Of a DNA stretch of 46,637 bases, positions 23,588 through 31,531 are shown one piece after another. The position numbers and the translations under genes were made by a program. Every line of letters begins with the position of its first letter. Positions within the stretch are counted from its first letter, which is position 1. Source of the stretch: Pseudomonas lundensis (GTDB lineage: Bacteria; Pseudomonadota; Gammaproteobacteria; Pseudomonadales; Pseudomonadaceae). Where the stretch lies: the NCBI RefSeq assembly GCF_002269125.1, contig NZ_NQKI01000036.1, positions 1-46,637 on the forward strand, in the 5' to 3' direction. The notes beneath the pieces were generated by a model that saw only the letters and a program-made list of their open reading frames with translations, made no database searches and was not told the origin of the DNA.

Positions 23588-26290
23588 ATGCCCCTGAACT
23601 CGACACCCCGACTGACCAAACCGCTGGCGCCAACCTGGGTCAGTCGGTTTAAAGAGCAAACCCTTGAGCGTGGCCGTCGCTACGCCCGGGAAAATCGCGT
23701 CAGAATCGCCCAGATCGGTGACAGCCTGATCACGTCCAGCTGTCAGGGCTCAGGCGAAAACCCTTACCGCCAGACCATCGAATTGCGCGAGTCTGCCAAA
23801 GGCTCGTTGCTGCTGGTGAGCGCGAATTGCACCTGCCCTGTGCGCACCAACTGCAAGCACACAGCGGCCGTACTACTGAAGATTGAAGACACTTTGAACT
23901 ACCCTGCTGCTGCCCAGGACGCCGAGCTTCTGGAAAAACTGCAAGCCGTGCTCGACTCGCGTCGCCCTGCCAACCTGCCCGAACAACTGATAGACGACGT
24001 GCAACCGGTGCCGCGCTTATGGCTGGCCAGTGCTGAGTTCAGTGCGTTCGAGCCGCGCAACGGCAAAATGCAGCGTTACATCCAGCACCGTGCCGCACTG
24101 TCTTTCAAATACTTGGAACAGTACGTTTCGGGACAGAAAAACGCAGACGTGCTGATTCGCCAGGATGACCACGTCCTGCGCATCAAGCGTCACCCGGAAA
24201 CAGAACATGCCTGCCGCGAGCAACTGCGTGCCCTCGGCTTCAAAATCGCTACCCGTCAGAGCAAAGCCCTGCCTGAAAGCGCCGGTGAACTGTTTGAACT
24301 GGTCAACGACAGTGCCTGGCTGAACTTCACCCTCAATCAGATGAACAGCTTGCGTGACAAGGGCTGGGAGTTACAGATTGACGAGCATTTCGGCTTTGAC
24401 TTGAGCCCTGTCGAAGACTGGTATGCCAACGTCGACGAAGCGCCGGAACGTGACTGGTTCGACCTGGAACTGGGGATTATCGTCAATGGCCAGCGCCTGA
24501 GCCTGCTACCGATCCTGCTGAACCTGATGCGCTCGCACACCGAGATTCTCAGTCCGGAAAAACTGGCCAAACGCCGAGATGACGAACTGATTCTGGTGAA
24601 CATCCCCGCCATCCCCAACAGCACCCAAGTACCGCTGCAAGTCGCCCTGCCCTACGGACGTCTGAAGCCCGTGCTGGCCACGTTGGGTGAGTTTTACCTG
24701 GGCGAACCGGGCGCCACAACGTTGCGCATCAAAAGCGCAGACGCGCCACGGCTCAATGCACTGGACGCTCTACCGCTGCGCTGGGAGGGCGGCGAACAGA
24801 TTCGCGGGTTCGCTCAGCGTTTGCGCGACATCAAGGATTTCAGCGTGGAGCCACCACAGGGGCTCAATGCCACCTTGCGCCCCTACCAACTGGAAGGCCT
24901 GAGCTGGATGCAGTCGCTACGCCAGCTTGAGGTGGGCGGGATTCTTGCGGATGACATGGGACTGGGTAAAACCCTGCAAACCCTGGCGCATATTCTGTGT
25001 GAAAAACACGCAGGAAGACTGGACCGTCCGGCCATGGTGGTGATGCCCACCAGCCTGATCCCGAACTGGATGGACGAAGCCACGCACTTCACACCTCAGC
25101 TCAAGGTGCTGGCGCTGTATGGGGCCAGCCGCAAAAAACACTACGAACACCTCAACGAATACGACCTGATCCTGACCACCTATGCGTTGTTGCCCAAAGA
25201 CATTGACCTGTTGGCCAAGGTGCCGCTGCACATCCTGATCCTCGACGAAGCGCAGTACATCAAAAACCCGAACAGCAAGGCTTCCCAGGCCGCGCGCGAA
25301 CTGGTGGCCCGGCAACGTCTGTGCCTGAGTGGCACGCCACTGGAAAACCATCTTGGGGAGCTGTGGGCGCTGTTTCACTTTTTGCTGCCCGGCTGGTTGG
25401 GGGATGTCAAAGCCTTCAATCGCGACTATCGGGTGCCGATCGAGCGCCAGGGCAACGATGAGCGCTTGCAACACTTGAACGCACGCATCAAACCGTTTCT
25501 GCTGCGCCGCACCAAAGAGCAGGTCGCCACCGAGCTGCCGCCCAAGACCGAGATCATCCAGTGGGTTGATCTGAACGAGGCGCAGCGGGATGTATACGAA
25601 ACCATGCGCCTGGCGATGGACAAGAAAGTGCGCGATGAAATCACCCGCAAAGGGGTCGGGCGCAGCCAGATCATCATTCTTGAAGCGCTGCTCAAGCTAC
25701 GTCAGGTGTGCTGCGACTTGCGGCTTGTGAGTGATAACCCGCCGAAAAAAGGCAGTACGTCGGGCAAGCTCGACAGCTTGATGGTGATGCTTGACGCGTT
25801 GTTCGCAGAGGGCCGGCGCATTCTTCTGTTTTCGCAATTCACCTCGATGCTCGGGCTGATCGAAGCGGAATTGAAGAAGCGCAACATTGCCTATGCCCTG
25901 CTCACCGGTCAAACGCGGGACCGACGTACCCCCGTCAAAGACTTTCAGAGCGGCAAACTGCAGATTTTCCTGATCAGCCTCAAGGCCGGAGGCGTGGGCT
26001 TGAACCTGACCGAAGCGGACACCGTGATTCATTACGACCCGTGGTGGAACCCGGCGGCCGAGAACCAGGCCACCGACCGCGCCTATCGCATCGGGCAAGA
26101 AAAACCGGTGTTTGTGTACAAGATGATTGCCCGCGGTACCGTAGAAGAGAAAATCCAGCACTTGCAGCAGGAAAAATCGGATTTGGCCGCAGGCGTTTTG
26201 GACGGCCGTATTGCGGGAGACTGGAAGTTGCAGGACGACGATATCGAAGCCCTGTTCGCGCCCCTGCCACCCAAAAACGAAAAGCGTTAA
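23588..26290 (+). CDS. SWIM/SNF2-family DEAD/DEAH-box helicase
   Basis: A 900-residue Snf2-type ATPase. A SWIM zinc finger (CTCPVRTNCKH, about residues 82-92) precedes an SNF2-associated region. The helicase core has Walker A DDMGLGKTLQ near 455, DEAQ (LILDEAQYIKN) near 550, the C-terminal lobe with SQFTSMLGLIEAEL and motif VI in DPWWNPAAENQATDRAYRIG near 820-838. Bacterial members are presumed to be nucleic-acid translocases that remodel protein-DNA complexes, like RapA. It starts 24 bases after the mfd stop and is likely cotranscribed, which hints at a role around transcription or repair; that link is inference. Confidence 0.92.
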   Translation: MPLNSTPRLTKPLAPTWVSRFKEQTLERGRRYARENRVRIAQIGDSLITSSCQGSGENPYRQTIELRESAKGSLLLVSANCTCPVRTNCKHTAAVLLKIEDTLNYPAAAQDAELLEKLQAVLDSRRPANLPEQLIDDVQPVPRLWLASAEFSAFEPRNGKMQRYIQHRAALSFKYLEQYVSGQKNADVLIRQDDHVLRIKRHPETEHACREQLRALGFKIATRQSKALPESAGELFELVNDSAWLNFTLNQMNSLRDKGWELQIDEHFGFDLSPVEDWYANVDEAPERDWFDLELGIIVNGQRLSLLPILLNLMRSHTEILSPEKLAKRRDDELILVNIPAIPNSTQVPLQVALPYGRLKPVLATLGEFYLGEPGATTLRIKSADAPRLNALDALPLRWEGGEQIRGFAQRLRDIKDFSVEPPQGLNATLRPYQLEGLSWMQSLRQLEVGGILADDMGLGKTLQTLAHILCEKHAGRLDRPAMVVMPTSLIPNWMDEATHFTPQLKVLALYGASRKKHYEHLNEYDLILTTYALLPKDIDLLAKVPLHILILDEAQYIKNPNSKASQAARELVARQRLCLSGTPLENHLGELWALFHFLLPGWLGDVKAFNRDYRVPIERQGNDERLQHLNARIKPFLLRRTKEQVATELPPKTEIIQWVDLNEAQRDVYETMRLAMDKKVRDEITRKGVGRSQIIILEALLKLRQVCCDLRLVSDNPPKKGSTSGKLDSLMVMLDALFAEGRRILLFSQFTSMLGLIEAELKKRNIAYALLTGQTRDRRTPVKDFQSGKLQIFLISLKAGGVGLNLTEADTVIHYDPWWNPAAENQATDRAYRIGQEKPVFVYKMIARGTVEEKIQHLQQEKSDLAAGVLDGRIAGDWKLQDDDIEALFAPLPPKNEKR

Positions 26291-26305
26291 GCCCAACCCC
26301 AACCC

Positions 26306-26349
26306 TGTAGCCGCTGACAAACAGCGCGAAGCTCCGTCTGGCGGCTACA
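26306..26349. repeat. REP-like element between convergent genes
   Basis: TGTAGCCGC (26306-26314) and GCGGCTACA (26341-26349) bracket a GC-rich loop. The GTAGCCGCTGAC...GTCTGGCGGCTAC arrangement is the classic repeated extragenic palindrome of the P. fluorescens group. It sits between the converging SNF2 and phosphorylase genes and can serve as a terminator or IS/RAYT target. Confidence 0.75.
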
Positions 26350-26362
26350 ACGGTGAAAGGGA

Positions 26363-27100
26363 TTACCCTGCCAGCACACGTGCCAGCGTCGCTTTGACCT
26401 TACCCATGCCGTCGTGCAGGGCCTGTTCGATTTCGGCCATGGTAATAATCGCCGTGGACTTGCCCGCTGCCGGGTTTACGACCAACGCCAGGCAGGCGTA
26501 TTCGAGTTCCAGCTCACGGGCCAGTGCCGCCTCTGGCATGCCGGTCATGCCGACAATGTCACAGCCGTCACGCTCAAGCCGGGCAATTTCGGCCACTGTC
26601 TCAAGACGCGGCCCTTGGGTTGCTGCATACACACCATGAGAACTGTAGGAACAACCCTCGACAGCCAGTGCGTCAATCAAGTGCTCACGCAGGGATTGCG
26701 TGTAGGGATAGCTGAAGTCAATGTGCGTCACATGCTCCAGATCACCCGCAAAAAACGTGTGTTCACGACCGCTGGTGTAATCAATCACTTGGTGGGGTAC
26801 GCAAAAATGCCCGGTGCCCATGGCCATATGGATCCCGCCTACGGCATTAACAGCCAAAATGGCCTGCGCACCGGCCTGTTTCAACGCCCAGATGTTTGCA
26901 CGGTAGTTCACCTGATGGGGCGGGACCCGATGCGGGTGGCCGTGGCGCGCCAGAAACATCACTTCACGTCCCGCGAATTCGCCGATCTGAATGTCGGCTG
27001 ACGTCGGGCCATACGGGGTATCCAGCGCCAATGAGCGCGTAATGGTCAATCCTTCAAGCTGGGTCAGGCCTGTGCCACCAATAATTGCGTAAACCGTCAT
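26363..27100 (-). CDS. S-methyl-5'-thioinosine phosphorylase
   Basis: A 245-residue nucleoside phosphorylase of the PNP/MTAP family. Its close relative in P. aeruginosa (PA3004) cleaves methylthioinosine, made by deamination of methylthioadenosine, to hypoxanthine and methylthioribose-1-phosphate. Visible motifs are the phosphate-binding GGTGL (residues 8-12), RHG in FLARHGHPHRVPPHQVNYRAN, AVNAVGGI, and the purine/ribose site GMTGMPEAALARE followed by VVNPAAG. The ATG at 27100 follows AAGGATCGCG; a TTG codon lies directly upstream. It starts 13 bases after the nagZ stop and is in one operon with it. Confidence 0.9.
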   Translation of the reverse strand: MTVYAIIGGTGLTQLEGLTITRSLALDTPYGPTSADIQIGEFAGREVMFLARHGHPHRVPPHQVNYRANIWALKQAGAQAILAVNAVGGIHMAMGTGHFCVPHQVIDYTSGREHTFFAGDLEHVTHIDFSYPYTQSLREHLIDALAVEGCSYSSHGVYAATQGPRLETVAEIARLERDGCDIVGMTGMPEAALARELELEYACLALVVNPAAGKSTAIITMAEIEQALHDGMGKVKATLARVLAG

Positions 27101-27112
27101 CAACGCGATCCT

Positions 27113-28123
27113 TTAATCAATCAACTGAGCATCTTTGAGCGCACCAATCGCCACCTGCCAACGCGGGTCCTGGCGGTAGTCCGTGCTGGCGAAGGCCTGA
27201 CTGCGCATGCGTGCAATGCGGGCCGAAGGCGTGACCTTCAGGCGCTGGGCCGCCGTGAGGGCCAATTCAGCCGCAGCCCGGTCATTGCATACCAACCCCA
27301 TGTCACAGCCAGCCGACAAGGCGGCTTCGATCCGGCTGGCCGCATCCCCCACCACATGGGCACCGGCCATTGACAAGTCATCACTGAAAATGACGCCATC
27401 AAAGCCCAACTCGCCGCGCAGGATGTCTTGCAACCAGCGACGGGAAAAGCCCGCAGGCTGGCTGTCAACATTGGGATAGATCACATGAGCGGGCATGACC
27501 GCCGCCAACTGCCGGCTCAAACGTGCGAACGGCACCAGGTCGTGGCTGCGGATCTGTTCAAGGCTGCGCTCATCGACAGGAATGGCCACGTGGGAATCGG
27601 CTTCTGCCCACCCGTGCCCCGGGAAATGCTTACCCGTGGCGGCCATGCCAGCGTCGTTCATCCCACGGATGAAAGCGCCGGCCAAGGCTGCAGCGCGCTC
27701 TGGATCGCCCTCAAATGAGCGGCTGCCGACCACGGCGCTGCGTTGGTAATCCAGGTCCAGCACCGGCGCGAAGCTCAAATCCAGGCCAACGGCCAGGACT
27801 TCGGTAGCCATGATCCAGCCACACTGCTCGGCCAGGTACTCTGCATTGGGGTTATCCGCGATAGCGCGCATAGCGGGCAATCGGACGAACCCCTGGCGTA
27901 AGCGTTGAACCCGCCCGCCTTCCTGATCCACCGCCAGCAGCAGGTCGGGGCGAATGGCCCGAATCGAAGCACACAGCTCACGCACCTGACGCGGGTGCTC
28001 AATGTTACGCGCAAAAATAATCAGGCCGCCCACTTCAGGCTGGCGTAACAGGTGTCGGTCGTCGGCCGTCAGCCAAGTGCCGGCGACGTCCACCATCAAG
28101 GAGCCTTGCAAGGCAGAACTCAT
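27113..28123 (-). CDS. nagZ: Beta-N-acetylhexosaminidase (peptidoglycan recycling)
   Basis: NagZ removes GlcNAc from 1,6-anhydro-MurNAc peptides in the cytoplasm during peptidoglycan recycling, and thereby affects AmpC beta-lactamase induction. The GH3 protein of 336 residues has no signal peptide. The signature KHFPGHG is at 165-171 with the catalytic Asp-His dyad loop (ADSHV) just after; the nucleophile Asp is expected in FSDDLSMAGA near 247. Length agrees with E. coli NagZ (341). It is followed closely by the phosphorylase gene; psrA lies 170 bases upstream on the same strand, as in P. aeruginosa. Confidence 0.96.
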   Translation of the reverse strand: MSSALQGSLMVDVAGTWLTADDRHLLRQPEVGGLIIFARNIEHPRQVRELCASIRAIRPDLLLAVDQEGGRVQRLRQGFVRLPAMRAIADNPNAEYLAEQCGWIMATEVLAVGLDLSFAPVLDLDYQRSAVVGSRSFEGDPERAAALAGAFIRGMNDAGMAATGKHFPGHGWAEADSHVAIPVDERSLEQIRSHDLVPFARLSRQLAAVMPAHVIYPNVDSQPAGFSRRWLQDILRGELGFDGVIFSDDLSMAGAHVVGDAASRIEAALSAGCDMGLVCNDRAAAELALTAAQRLKVTPSARIARMRSQAFASTDYRQDPRWQVAIGALKDAQLID

Positions 28124-28292
28124 GGGTATTCCTTCAAAGAAAGTGCGCTTGCTTCCTGGTCCCGCACGCAGACAGCGGCGCGCGCGCCAGCAGTGTTGGC
28201 AGCAGCCGTAAAGAGGACACAGGGAAACAAGGCGGGAATGAGCATGGCGGCAAGCTTAGCGGAACTGCGCAGCCTCGCCCACCCGCGCCAGG

Positions 28293-29000
28293 TCAAACCT
28301 TGGGGCTGGCCTGAGAAGATTTGTTGCGCGGACGCATTTGCGCCGCCGCCATCGCCGGATCGAGCACGCCGCTTTCCGCACGCATGCCAGCGGCCAGAAA
28401 AGGCACCATCAAGCGCATGACTTGCTCAATCGAGGTGTTAACACCGAAGTCGGTTTCGGCAATTGCCCGCAGCGCCTTGATCCCGGACATGCTGAACGCA
28501 GCCGCACCCAGCATGAAGTGCACACGCCAAAACAGTTCAATCGGCGGGATTTGCGGCGCAGCCTCATTGACCAGCAGCATGTAGCGGCGAAAGACCTTGC
28601 CATACATGTCTTCAAGATAACGGCGCAAATGCCCCTGACTCTGACTGAACGCCAAACCCAGCAAACGCATGAAAATGGACAGGTCGTTGCCGCTGCGCGG
28701 CTGAATCACCAGCGCTTGCTCCACCAACATTTCCAGCAACTCTTCGAGCTCGGGACGATTGTCCGGTTTGGCCTGACGCCGCTCCAGTTCACGATCGAGG
28801 TTGGCGCAGAAAGGCCCGAGGAAACGCGAAAAAACTGCCTGAATCAGCGCTTTCTTGGACCCGAAATGGTAATTCACAGCTGCCAGGTTAACCCCGGCCT
28901 TGCTGGTAATCAGCCGCAATGAAGTCTCGGCAAAACCTTTTTCCGCGAACAGCTGCTCGGCAGCATCAAGGATACGTTCAACGGTTTCCGACTGGGCCAT
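28293..29000 (-). CDS. psrA: TetR-family regulator PsrA
   Basis: PsrA controls rpoS and fatty acid degradation genes in Pseudomonas; long-chain fatty acids relieve its DNA binding. From MAQSETVERILDAAEQL the protein has 235 residues; the six-residue longer frame to 29018 is less conserved. The N-terminal TetR helix-turn-helix spans about 6-55 (RLITSKAGVNLAAVNYHFGSK), and the rest is the ligand and dimer domain with the conserved HFMLGAAAFSMSG segment. The promoter and a perfect PsrA box lie directly upstream, consistent with the known autorepression. It is divergent from lexA. Confidence 0.95.
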   Translation of the reverse strand: MAQSETVERILDAAEQLFAEKGFAETSLRLITSKAGVNLAAVNYHFGSKKALIQAVFSRFLGPFCANLDRELERRQAKPDNRPELEELLEMLVEQALVIQPRSGNDLSIFMRLLGLAFSQSQGHLRRYLEDMYGKVFRRYMLLVNEAAPQIPPIELFWRVHFMLGAAAFSMSGIKALRAIAETDFGVNTSIEQVMRLMVPFLAAGMRAESGVLDPAMAAAQMRPRNKSSQASPKV

Positions 29001-29036
29001 GTCTACTCCGGCTGACAAACACTTAAACAGTTGTTT

Positions 29037-29050
29037 GAAACATACGTTTC
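29037..29050. promoter_or_regulatory. PsrA operator
   Basis: GAAACATACGTTTC is a perfect GAAAC-N4-GTTTC palindrome, the known PsrA motif. It overlaps the -10 element of the psrA promoter, so binding would block RNA polymerase. Confidence 0.85.
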
Positions 29051-29067
29051 AGTTTGTTAAAAGTCAA
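29039..29067 (-). promoter_or_regulatory. psrA promoter
   Basis: Minus-strand -35 TTGACT (29067-29062), a 17-bp spacer and -10 TATGTT (29044-29039). The start of transcription would be about 30 bases before the ATG. The -10 lies inside the PsrA operator. Confidence 0.75.
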
Positions 29068-29197
29068 GGTGGGCATTCTTTTTGCGACCGGCCAGTCCCG
29101 CATTTAACCACAGCCTCGGACGACGTGGCCTGTGCTGATAAAGTAGCCGCCTCATTGCTCATCGACGACCGTCCAGCGGACGGTTAAAAATGGAGCA

Positions 29198-29225
29198 TTG
29201 CCAATGAGCCTTCACTGTATATAAT
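29198..29225 (+). promoter_or_regulatory. lexA promoter
   Basis: TTGCCA (29198-29203), a 16-bp spacer and a perfect TATAAT (29220-29225). The -10 lies inside the first SOS box. Confidence 0.75.
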
Positions 29226-29249
29226 CCCAGTCACTGTATAAAAAGACAG
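29215..29249 (+). promoter_or_regulatory. Two LexA (SOS) boxes
   Basis: CTGTATATAATCCCAG (29215-29230) and CTGTATAAAAAGACAG (29234-29249) both fit CTG-N10-CAG. They are three bases apart, the usual tandem arrangement of an autoregulated lexA, covering the -10 and the transcript start. Confidence 0.92.
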
Positions 29250-29259
29250 AGCGATCAAT

Positions 29260-29868
29260 ATGCTAAAACTGACGCCACGCCAAGCTGAGATCCTGGCCTT
29301 TATCAAACGCTGCCTGGATGACAACGGATACCCGCCCACCCGTGCCGAAATTGCACAGGAGCTGGGCTTCAAGTCGCCCAATGCCGCCGAGGAACACCTC
29401 AAGGCCCTGGCCCGCAAGGGCGCCATCGAAATGACGCCGGGGGCCTCACGGGGCATACGGATTCCCGGTTTCGAGGCCAGCGCCGACGAGTCCACCCTGC
29501 CCATCATCGGTCGAGTGGCGGCTGGCGCTCCCATACTGGCGCAGGAACACGTTGAAGAATCCTGCAACATCAACCCGACCTTCTTCCATCCGCGGGCCGA
29601 CTACTTATTGCGCGTCCAGGGCATGAGTATGAAGGACGTTGGCATCTTTGATGGCGACCTGCTTGCTGTTCACACGTGCCGCGAGGCCAGAAACGGGCAA
29701 ATTGTGGTTGCACGTATTGATGACGAAGTAACGGTCAAGCGATTCAAGCGAGAAGGCAGCAAGGTCTGGCTGATCGCCGAAAACCCCGATTTCGCGCCCA
29801 TTGAGGTCAACCTCAAAGAGCAGGAGCTGGTTATCGAAGGCCTGAGTGTCGGCGTTATTCGCCGTTAA
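29260..29868 (+). CDS. lexA: SOS repressor LexA
   Basis: LexA represses the DNA-damage regulon and cleaves itself when bound to RecA filaments. The 202 residues equal the E. coli length. The winged helix (1-65) contains PPTRAEIAQELGFKSPNAAEEHL. The cleavage site is Ala88-Gly89 (RVAAGAP), the catalytic Ser123 is in QGMSMKD, and Lys160 in VTVKRFK completes the dyad. It precedes sulA by 12 bases, so both are induced by the same tandem SOS boxes. Start is the ATG 10 bases after the second box. Confidence 0.97.
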   Translation: MLKLTPRQAEILAFIKRCLDDNGYPPTRAEIAQELGFKSPNAAEEHLKALARKGAIEMTPGASRGIRIPGFEASADESTLPIIGRVAAGAPILAQEHVEESCNINPTFFHPRADYLLRVQGMSMKDVGIFDGDLLAVHTCREARNGQIVVARIDDEVTVKRFKREGSKVWLIAENPDFAPIEVNLKEQELVIEGLSVGVIRR

Positions 29869-29880
29869 TAAGGAGGCGTC

Positions 29881-30354
29881 ATGCAGTTCCCGCACACATC
29901 GCTACCCGCACAACTCCCTTTATTCGAGGCATTCATGGCTCAACCCATGCCAGCCACGATCAAGACCGTGCTTGATTCACCTTGGCGCGCAGAACCTGAA
30001 GTTTTCAGTGAACTGTCGCTACGCGGCGCTGCCGAGAACTGCTTGAGCCTGCTGGCCCCCATGCTTCGCGAACTCAGCGAGCAACAAGATGAGCGCTGGC
30101 TGACACTGATCGCACCACCGGCCAGCCTGACACAAACCTGGCTGCGTGATGCCGGACTGAACCGCGAACGCATCTTGCTGCTCCAACCCAACGGCAACAA
30201 GAGCGCCTTGCAATTGACTTGCGAAGCGCTGCGCCTGGGCCGTAGCCACACGGTGGTGAGCTGGATAAACCCGCTCAATAGCACGGCTCGCCAACAATTG
30301 ATCGGCTCAGCGCTGATGGGTCAAGGGCAAAGCCTGAATATTCGATTGGGCTAA
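29881..30354 (+). CDS. sulA: SOS cell division inhibitor SulA
   Basis: SulA binds FtsZ and halts septation during the SOS response. The 157-residue protein fits the Pseudomonas type, related to the RecA/ImuA-like fold. The core runs from about 50 to 150 with the segments LTLIAPPASLTQTWLRDAG and VVSWINPLNSTARQQL. A strong AAGGAGG precedes the ATG. It follows lexA directly, as in P. aeruginosa, unlike E. coli where sulA is unlinked to lexA. The C-terminal tail is the expected Lon degradation signal region, which is family knowledge. Confidence 0.93.
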   Translation: MQFPHTSLPAQLPLFEAFMAQPMPATIKTVLDSPWRAEPEVFSELSLRGAAENCLSLLAPMLRELSEQQDERWLTLIAPPASLTQTWLRDAGLNRERILLLQPNGNKSALQLTCEALRLGRSHTVVSWINPLNSTARQQLIGSALMGQGQSLNIRLG

Positions 30355-30373
30355 CCAGACGCGAGCAGCACGG

Positions 30374-30396
30374 GGCTTCTACAGGACACAGAAGCC
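30374..30396. terminator. Weak hairpin after sulA
   Basis: GGCTTCT (30374-30380) pairs with AGAAGCC (30390-30396) around nine bases, between sulA and a converging small gene. No T run follows. Confidence 0.35.
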
Positions 30397-30424
30397 AGCC
30401 GTTTAGAGGTTCAACCAGAAACAC

Positions 30425-30661
30425 TTAGTGAAGGATGCGCGGTCCTTCATCCTCTTTTTCCAGCTCGCCCTCGGCCAGCCGCCCCGCCATTTGCACACCA
30501 ACACTCAACATGGCTTTTGCCACTTCAACATGCTGCCCCTGAAGAAAGGCCTTGGCATCTTCGGAGAAGTTCAGCGTCACCAAAGACCCCTCGTCCTCAG
30601 CCCGGCGCAACTCGATACGGCCGTCAGGCAATTCGACAATTTCTAGAAAGGACGTTGGCAT
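30425..30661 (-). CDS. Small conserved Pseudomonas protein of unknown function
   Basis: A 78-residue acidic protein starting MPTSFLEIVELPDGRIELRR. The ATG has GGAGAA upstream and lies about 20 bases after a predicted transcription start, which decides against the longer frame to 30703. It looks like a small alpha/beta protein (strands about 5-35, helix 40-68) with a charged tail EKEDEGPRILH. The same order, sulA then this gene, a DUF6586-type gene and topA, is found in P. aeruginosa, supporting it as real. Function unknown. Confidence 0.85.
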   Translation of the reverse strand: MPTSFLEIVELPDGRIELRRAEDEGSLVTLNFSEDAKAFLQGQHVEVAKAMLSVGVQMAGRLAEGELEKEDEGPRILH

Positions 30662-30689
30662 AAAAGTTGGTTCTCCACGAAAGCGCGGG

Positions 30690-30698
30690 ATTATATCA
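30690..30698 (-). promoter_or_regulatory. Extended -10 promoter of the 78-residue protein gene
   Basis: The minus strand reads TGATATAAT, an extended -10 with a perfect TATAAT; the -35 region is poor. It gives a leader of about 20 bases before the ATG at 30661. Confidence 0.7.
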
Positions 30699-30779
30699 GT
30701 CATCCTTCAGAAATTTGCCACGTTCTATGACGCTTTAATGACGTCCTGATGAATGACCGTACAGTTTCGAACCCGACTT

Positions 30780-31301
30780 TTAGCACTCATTGAGTCCATC
30801 GCGAAAGCGTATGGCCATTTTCTTAAGGTTTTGACGCCATTCTTCCAGGGTGTCGCGACTGAGCGTTTCCGGCCCGTCGCCTTCCACACTGACAACTTCA
30901 ATCAAGGGTTGAAACACATCGGCCTTGATCTTTTTAGGCGCCTGCAACGTTTGATACAGGGCTGCATGCGCTGCCACCAATTGCGCCAGCCAAGTGCCCG
31001 GCGATCTTGCCAGCTCAACCATCTCCGCAAGCTCTGGAATAGCTTTAGCGTCCAGCACCTCTTGAGTTAGCAACAACTCCACACGATTGGCATGGGCCTG
31101 CGGCAATCGATAGAAACCTGCAATTTCATGACATAAACCGAGCAACGCGCCATACAAGTGAAATACCGCTGATTCGCGCTCTGCCTGCAGCAATGCCTGC
31201 GCGTTCATGGCCCCACCTTGCAGTGCTTTGTTCATGGTTTCCAGCGCCAGGCCCGCAAAATAGATTTTCTGATTGGTGCGGGTATAGAGTTCGTGAGCCA
31301 T
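30780..31301 (-). CDS. DUF6586-type conserved protein
   Basis: A 173-residue, mainly helical cytoplasmic protein beginning MAHELYTRTNQKIYFAGLAL, with GGAGTGCC before the ATG. Longer openings to 31433 add unlikely sequence. It is conserved beside topA in Pseudomonas and has no assigned function. Helices with regular Leu spacing (about 10-40, 45-70, 75-120) suggest a four-helix arrangement; no catalytic motif or membrane segment is visible. Confidence 0.85.
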   Translation of the reverse strand: MAHELYTRTNQKIYFAGLALETMNKALQGGAMNAQALLQAERESAVFHLYGALLGLCHEIAGFYRLPQAHANRVELLLTQEVLDAKAIPELAEMVELARSPGTWLAQLVAAHAALYQTLQAPKKIKADVFQPLIEVVSVEGDGPETLSRDTLEEWRQNLKKMAIRFRDGLNEC

Positions 31302-31471
31302 AAAGGCACTCCACAGCAAAAGGATGAGGGCAGGCTGAGCAGTCTCCGGGAAATGAGGTGACAGGCGCAAGAGGGTGGCGCTATGAATGCGCCGCGCCAG
31401 GCGTCCGACCACGAAGTCGTCGTGAGAACGCATCAGCCACCTTACCTACCGTAGACCTCAACCCCTGAGCC

Positions 31472-31515
31472 AAAAAAAAACCGCGCGAGGCATGATGCCA
31501 TCGCGCGGTTTTTCA
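31472..31515. terminator. Terminator downstream of topA
   Basis: CCGCGCGA and TCGCGCGG form an 8-bp GC stem extended by A/T pairs, around about 11 bases. On the minus strand it is followed by a run of nine or so T, a strong intrinsic terminator for topA. Confidence 0.9.
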
Positions 31516-31531
31516 GTCGTTCAGCAACTTA

